DNA from: Tissierella sp.
GTDB lineage: Bacteria; Bacillota; Clostridia; Tissierellales; Tissierellaceae
Assembly: GCF_031460495.1 (NCBI RefSeq)
Contig: NZ_JAVKTS010000004.1
Span: 1 to 64,000 of the forward strand
Length of the DNA stretch: 64,000 nt
Reading direction: 5' to 3'
Shown: one piece after another, positions 61,251 through 64,000 of the stretch
How the letters are laid out: each line of letters opens with the position of its first letter
Position numbering within the stretch: the stretch's first letter is position 1
Made by a program: the position numbers and the translations under genes
The notes under the pieces: generated by a model
The model's input: the letters and a program-made list of their open reading frames with translations, nothing else
What the model was told of the DNA's origin: nothing
Databases searched by the model: none

Positions 61251-63098
61251 ATGATAGACAAGAAAATTCTAGATGGGATTCTTAAAAAGGTAGAAAAACC
61301 AGCTAGATATATTGGAATGGAACAAAATTCTGTAATAAAAGATTTAAATAATATTAAGGTAAAATTTGCTTTTTCTTTTCCAGATGTATATGAGGTAGGT
61401 ATGTCTCATCTAGGACTTCATATATTATATAATCTAATTAATGAAGAAGAAGATTTTGTATGCGAAAGGGTATTTGCACCATGGATAGATATGGAAGAAG
61501 AAATGAGGAAAGAAAAACTTCCTCTATATACCCTTGAAAACAAAGAAGAAGTAAAGAACTTTGACTTTTTAGGATTTACTTTACAATATGAAATGAGTTA
61601 TACAAATATATTAAATATATTAGATTTGTCTAATATTCCATTACTGTCAAAAGATAGATCTGACGAGGATCCATTTGTAATAGCGGGAGGACCTTGTGCT
61701 TACAATCCTGAGCCTATAGCTGAATTTGTTGATTTTTTTGTAATAGGCGAGGGGGAAGAGGTGACTTTAGAGATTCTCAATCTATATAAAAGACATAAAG
61801 AGGGCATATGGGATAGAGAGAAGTTTTTAAAGGAAGTATCTCAAATAGAAGGAATTTATGTTCCGAGATATTATGATGTAGTATATAACGAGGATAATAC
61901 AATAAAAGAAATGCTAGCATTAGATCCCGAAGTTCCTACTATAATTAAAAAAAGAATGATCAAGGATCTAGACTCCATGTTTTCTCCAGAGAAGATGATT
62001 GTACCATTTGTTGAAACAGTCCATGATAGGGTCAGTATGGAAATATTTAGAGGATGTACACATGGATGTAGATTTTGCCAAGCAGGAATGATATATAGAC
62101 CTGTGAGAGAAAAGTCAACAGACAAAATTGTAGAGTTAGCTGAAAGATTAATAGAAAGTACTGGATATGAAAATGTATCACTATCTTCCCTTAGTTCTTG
62201 CGATTATTCTGAATTGCATCTACTAATTACTAAATTAATGGAAAGATTCGAAGACAAAAAAGTTGGAGTTTCTTTACCTTCATTAAGACTAGATTCCTCT
62301 AGTATAGATGTATTAAAGGAAATTGAAAAGGTAAGGAAATCTGGATTAACTTTTGCACCTGAAGCAGGTAGCCAAAGACTAAGAGATGTAATTAATAAAG
62401 GAATAACTGAAGATGATTTAGACAACACAGTTTCTTATGTTTTCAAAGAAGGCTGGTCAACAATAAAACTATACTTCATGATTGGTTTGCCTACTGAAAC
62501 TGATGAAGATGTAATGGGTATAAGGGAATTAGCTTATAAGGTTAAGGATATGTTCTTTGCAATGCCAAAAGAAGAAAGAAAGGGTAATTTGAAAGTGACT
62601 GCTTCGGCTTCATGCTTTGTACCCAAACCTTTTACTCCATTTCAATGGATGGGTCAAGAAACCATAGATGAATTCTATAGAAAAATATACTTAGTTAAAA
62701 ATAGCATAAAAGATAATAAGGTAACATTTAATTATCATGATCCAGAGCTTAGTTATCTGGAGGCCATAATAGCCCGTGGAGATAGAAGAGTTTCCAAATT
62801 AATATTGAGAGCATGGGAAAAAGGATGTAAATTTGATGGATGGTCTGAGCATTTTAAATACGATTCCTGGTTGGAGTCTATGGAGGAACTAGATATAGAT
62901 GGTTTCTTTTATGCCCAAAGAAATAGATCCTTAGACGAAGTTTTACCTTGGGATTTCATTAGACCAGGGGTATCCAAGGATTATTTGATTAGGGAATATA
63001 AAAAATCATTAGAGGAACAAACCACATCAGATTGTAGGGAACAATGTAGAGGCTGTGGTATAGTGGACTGTACAATGTTAGGTGGTGGAAATAAGTGA
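61251..63098 (+). CDS. TIGR03960-type radical SAM protein
   Basis: A 615-aa protein with an N-terminal B12-binding-like region (FPDVYEVGMSHLGLHILY near residue 45) and the radical SAM motif C269-x3-C273-x2-C276 in RGCTHGCRFCQAG. It is found beside the DUF2344 gene and RNase E/G throughout Clostridia. Its reaction is not known; the neighbourhood suggests RNA or ribosome modification. AAAGGTGG before the ATG. Confidence 0.93.
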   Translation: MIDKKILDGILKKVEKPARYIGMEQNSVIKDLNNIKVKFAFSFPDVYEVGMSHLGLHILYNLINEEEDFVCERVFAPWIDMEEEMRKEKLPLYTLENKEEVKNFDFLGFTLQYEMSYTNILNILDLSNIPLLSKDRSDEDPFVIAGGPCAYNPEPIAEFVDFFVIGEGEEVTLEILNLYKRHKEGIWDREKFLKEVSQIEGIYVPRYYDVVYNEDNTIKEMLALDPEVPTIIKKRMIKDLDSMFSPEKMIVPFVETVHDRVSMEIFRGCTHGCRFCQAGMIYRPVREKSTDKIVELAERLIESTGYENVSLSSLSSCDYSELHLLITKLMERFEDKKVGVSLPSLRLDSSSIDVLKEIEKVRKSGLTFAPEAGSQRLRDVINKGITEDDLDNTVSYVFKEGWSTIKLYFMIGLPTETDEDVMGIRELAYKVKDMFFAMPKEERKGNLKVTASASCFVPKPFTPFQWMGQETIDEFYRKIYLVKNSIKDNKVTFNYHDPELSYLEAIIARGDRRVSKLILRAWEKGCKFDGWSEHFKYDSWLESMEELDIDGFFYAQRNRSLDEVLPWDFIRPGVSKDYLIREYKKSLEEQTTSDCREQCRGCGIVDCTMLGGGNK

Positions 63099-63793
63099 TT
63101 TTAAGATTGATATTTAATAAAAAGAATTATCTAAAATACATTGGTCATTTGGATCTAATGAGATTATTTCATAGGTCATTTGGGAGAGCAGATATTCCTA
63201 TAAAATATTCAGAAGGATTTAATCCTCATCCTAAGTTCTCCATAGCTAATCCATTATCCCTTGGGATTGAGTCTGATGAAGAGTATATGGATTTAGATTT
63301 AGAAGAAAAAATTCCAGTGGAAGAATTTATGGAAAAGATGAATAAAGTATTACCAAAAGATGTACAAATAATAAAAGGTGTATATCTTGAAAAAGAGGAT
63401 TCGATCGCCTCTCTAATTGCCTGGGCATATTATGAAATATCCTTTGATATAAGAGAGAATAATAGCAAGGAAGAATTAGAAAACATATTTAATCAATGGC
63501 TATTAAAAGAAGAAATTATAATCACTAGATTAAGGAAAAAGGGCAAAAAGAAGATAGAAAAAGAAGAAAATATAAGAAGCTTCATTGGAAATTTACTTGT
63601 AAAACAAGTTAAAGAAAAGGAAATCACCATAGATGTACTCCTAAGATCAGGCGGAAATGGAAATTTAAGACCGAATGATTTTATTGAAGCAATGAATAGG
63701 GACACTAATCTTAATATTGATTTAGATTCTATTATGATGAAGAGACTAAGCCAATACGCAGAAAAGGATGATAATATTTATAAGCCTTTGTAA
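63095..63793 (+). CDS. TIGR03936 (DUF2344) protein, partner of the radical SAM protein
   Basis: A 232-aa protein with the family start YLKYIGHLDLMRLFHRSFGRA and IKYSEGFNPHPKFSIANPLSLG. The GTG start overlaps the upstream stop by four bases (GTGA). In other genomes the two are fused or adjacent, so they surely act together. Confidence 0.92.
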   Translation: MILRLIFNKKNYLKYIGHLDLMRLFHRSFGRADIPIKYSEGFNPHPKFSIANPLSLGIESDEEYMDLDLEEKIPVEEFMEKMNKVLPKDVQIIKGVYLEKEDSIASLIAWAYYEISFDIRENNSKEELENIFNQWLLKEEIIITRLRKKGKKKIEKEENIRSFIGNLLVKQVKEKEITIDVLLRSGGNGNLRPNDFIEAMNRDTNLNIDLDSIMMKRLSQYAEKDDNIYKPL

Positions 63794-63808
63794 GATAGGA
63801 GAGTTCAT

Positions 63809-64000
63809 ATGAATTATATATTTATAGATTCTGACCATGGATTTGACAGGGTAGGCATAGTGGAAGATAGCAGACTTGTGGAATTTCATTCAGAAGAACG
63901 TAGCAATCAAAAATTAGTTGGAAATATATATAGAGGAAGAGTCATCAATGTACTACAAGGCATGGAAGCAGCATTTGTAGATATAGGTGATAATAAAAAT
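63809..64000 (+). CDS. rng: Ribonuclease E/G family protein, 5' part
   Basis: The first 64 codons run to the window edge. They contain the family's N-terminal pattern LVEFHSEE, then NIYRGRVINVLQGMEAAFVDIG, the start of the S1 domain. TAGGAGAG precedes the ATG. Only a partial gene is visible. Confidence 0.9.
   Translation, partial: MNYIFIDSDHGFDRVGIVEDSRLVEFHSEERSNQKLVGNIYRGRVINVLQGMEAAFVDIGDNKN

Overview
The window looks like chromosomal DNA from an AT-rich, anaerobic, probably spore-forming member of the Clostridia, most likely near Tissierella or Sporanaerobacter. This is inferred from gene content, not from a database match. Supporting signs are an Rnf complex ordered C-D-G-E-A-B, Gram-positive style PolA and ThiI, a Rnf-linked NusG-II/Gx-transporter pair, the mreBCD-PBP2-minCDE cell-shape cluster, and strong AGGAGG ribosome binding sites with many TTG/GTG starts. 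Coding density is high and most genes lie on the plus strand.

Layout. 1-1.95 kb: an array of 16 tRNA genes ending in a 52-bp perfect palindrome. 2-9.1 kb: mixed-strand genes, namely a DUF1576 membrane protein, a YprB-like exonuclease, two half-size Gate membrane proteins, a Cys-rich protein divergent from a propeller-like protein with a possible -1 frameshift site, and an asparaginase behind a candidate small RNA or leader. 9.3-13.6 kb: LUD protein, cysteine desulfurase, ThiI, LemA and TPM. 13.9-18.2 kb: a cupin XRE regulator and potABCD (polyamine import). 18.2-31.1 kb: two acetyltransferases, a hydrolase, NADH:rubredoxin-type reductase, beta-CASP nuclease, lipoate ligase, a TetR-MMPL-ferredoxin operon, D-cysteine desulfhydrase and a baeRF7 protein. 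31.1-34.1 kb: a UPF0316 gene behind a leader with a terminator hairpin, a pstB relic, a HAD phosphatase and an aldehyde dehydrogenase.

34.13-37.24 kb is an accessory island bounded by a perfect 42-bp direct repeat and abutting a tRNA-Leu gene. It carries a headless gene relic, a DUF3991/TOPRIM (mobile-element primase-like) gene, two tandemly duplicated tiny membrane proteins that I found by reading the minus strand (both with consensus-like sigma-K promoters), and a Cys-rich orphan.

37.4-43.3 kb holds polA, coaE, a lytic transglycosylase, a peptide-binding lipoprotein and tRNA-Leu(GAG). 43.9-49.8 kb is the Rnf ion-pumping ferredoxin:NAD oxidoreductase with two associated genes. 49.9-58.8 kb is maf-radC-mreBCD-PBP2-minCDE, with an unusually long PBP2 (1110 aa). 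58.8-64 kb holds a two-domain FMN-binding lipoprotein and the flavin transferase ApbE, a truncated membrane protein, the radical-SAM/DUF2344 pair, and the start of an RNase E/G gene that runs off the window. ApbE could flavinylate RnfD, RnfG and the lipoprotein, which would link Rnf energy conservation to a possible surface electron-transfer lipoprotein.
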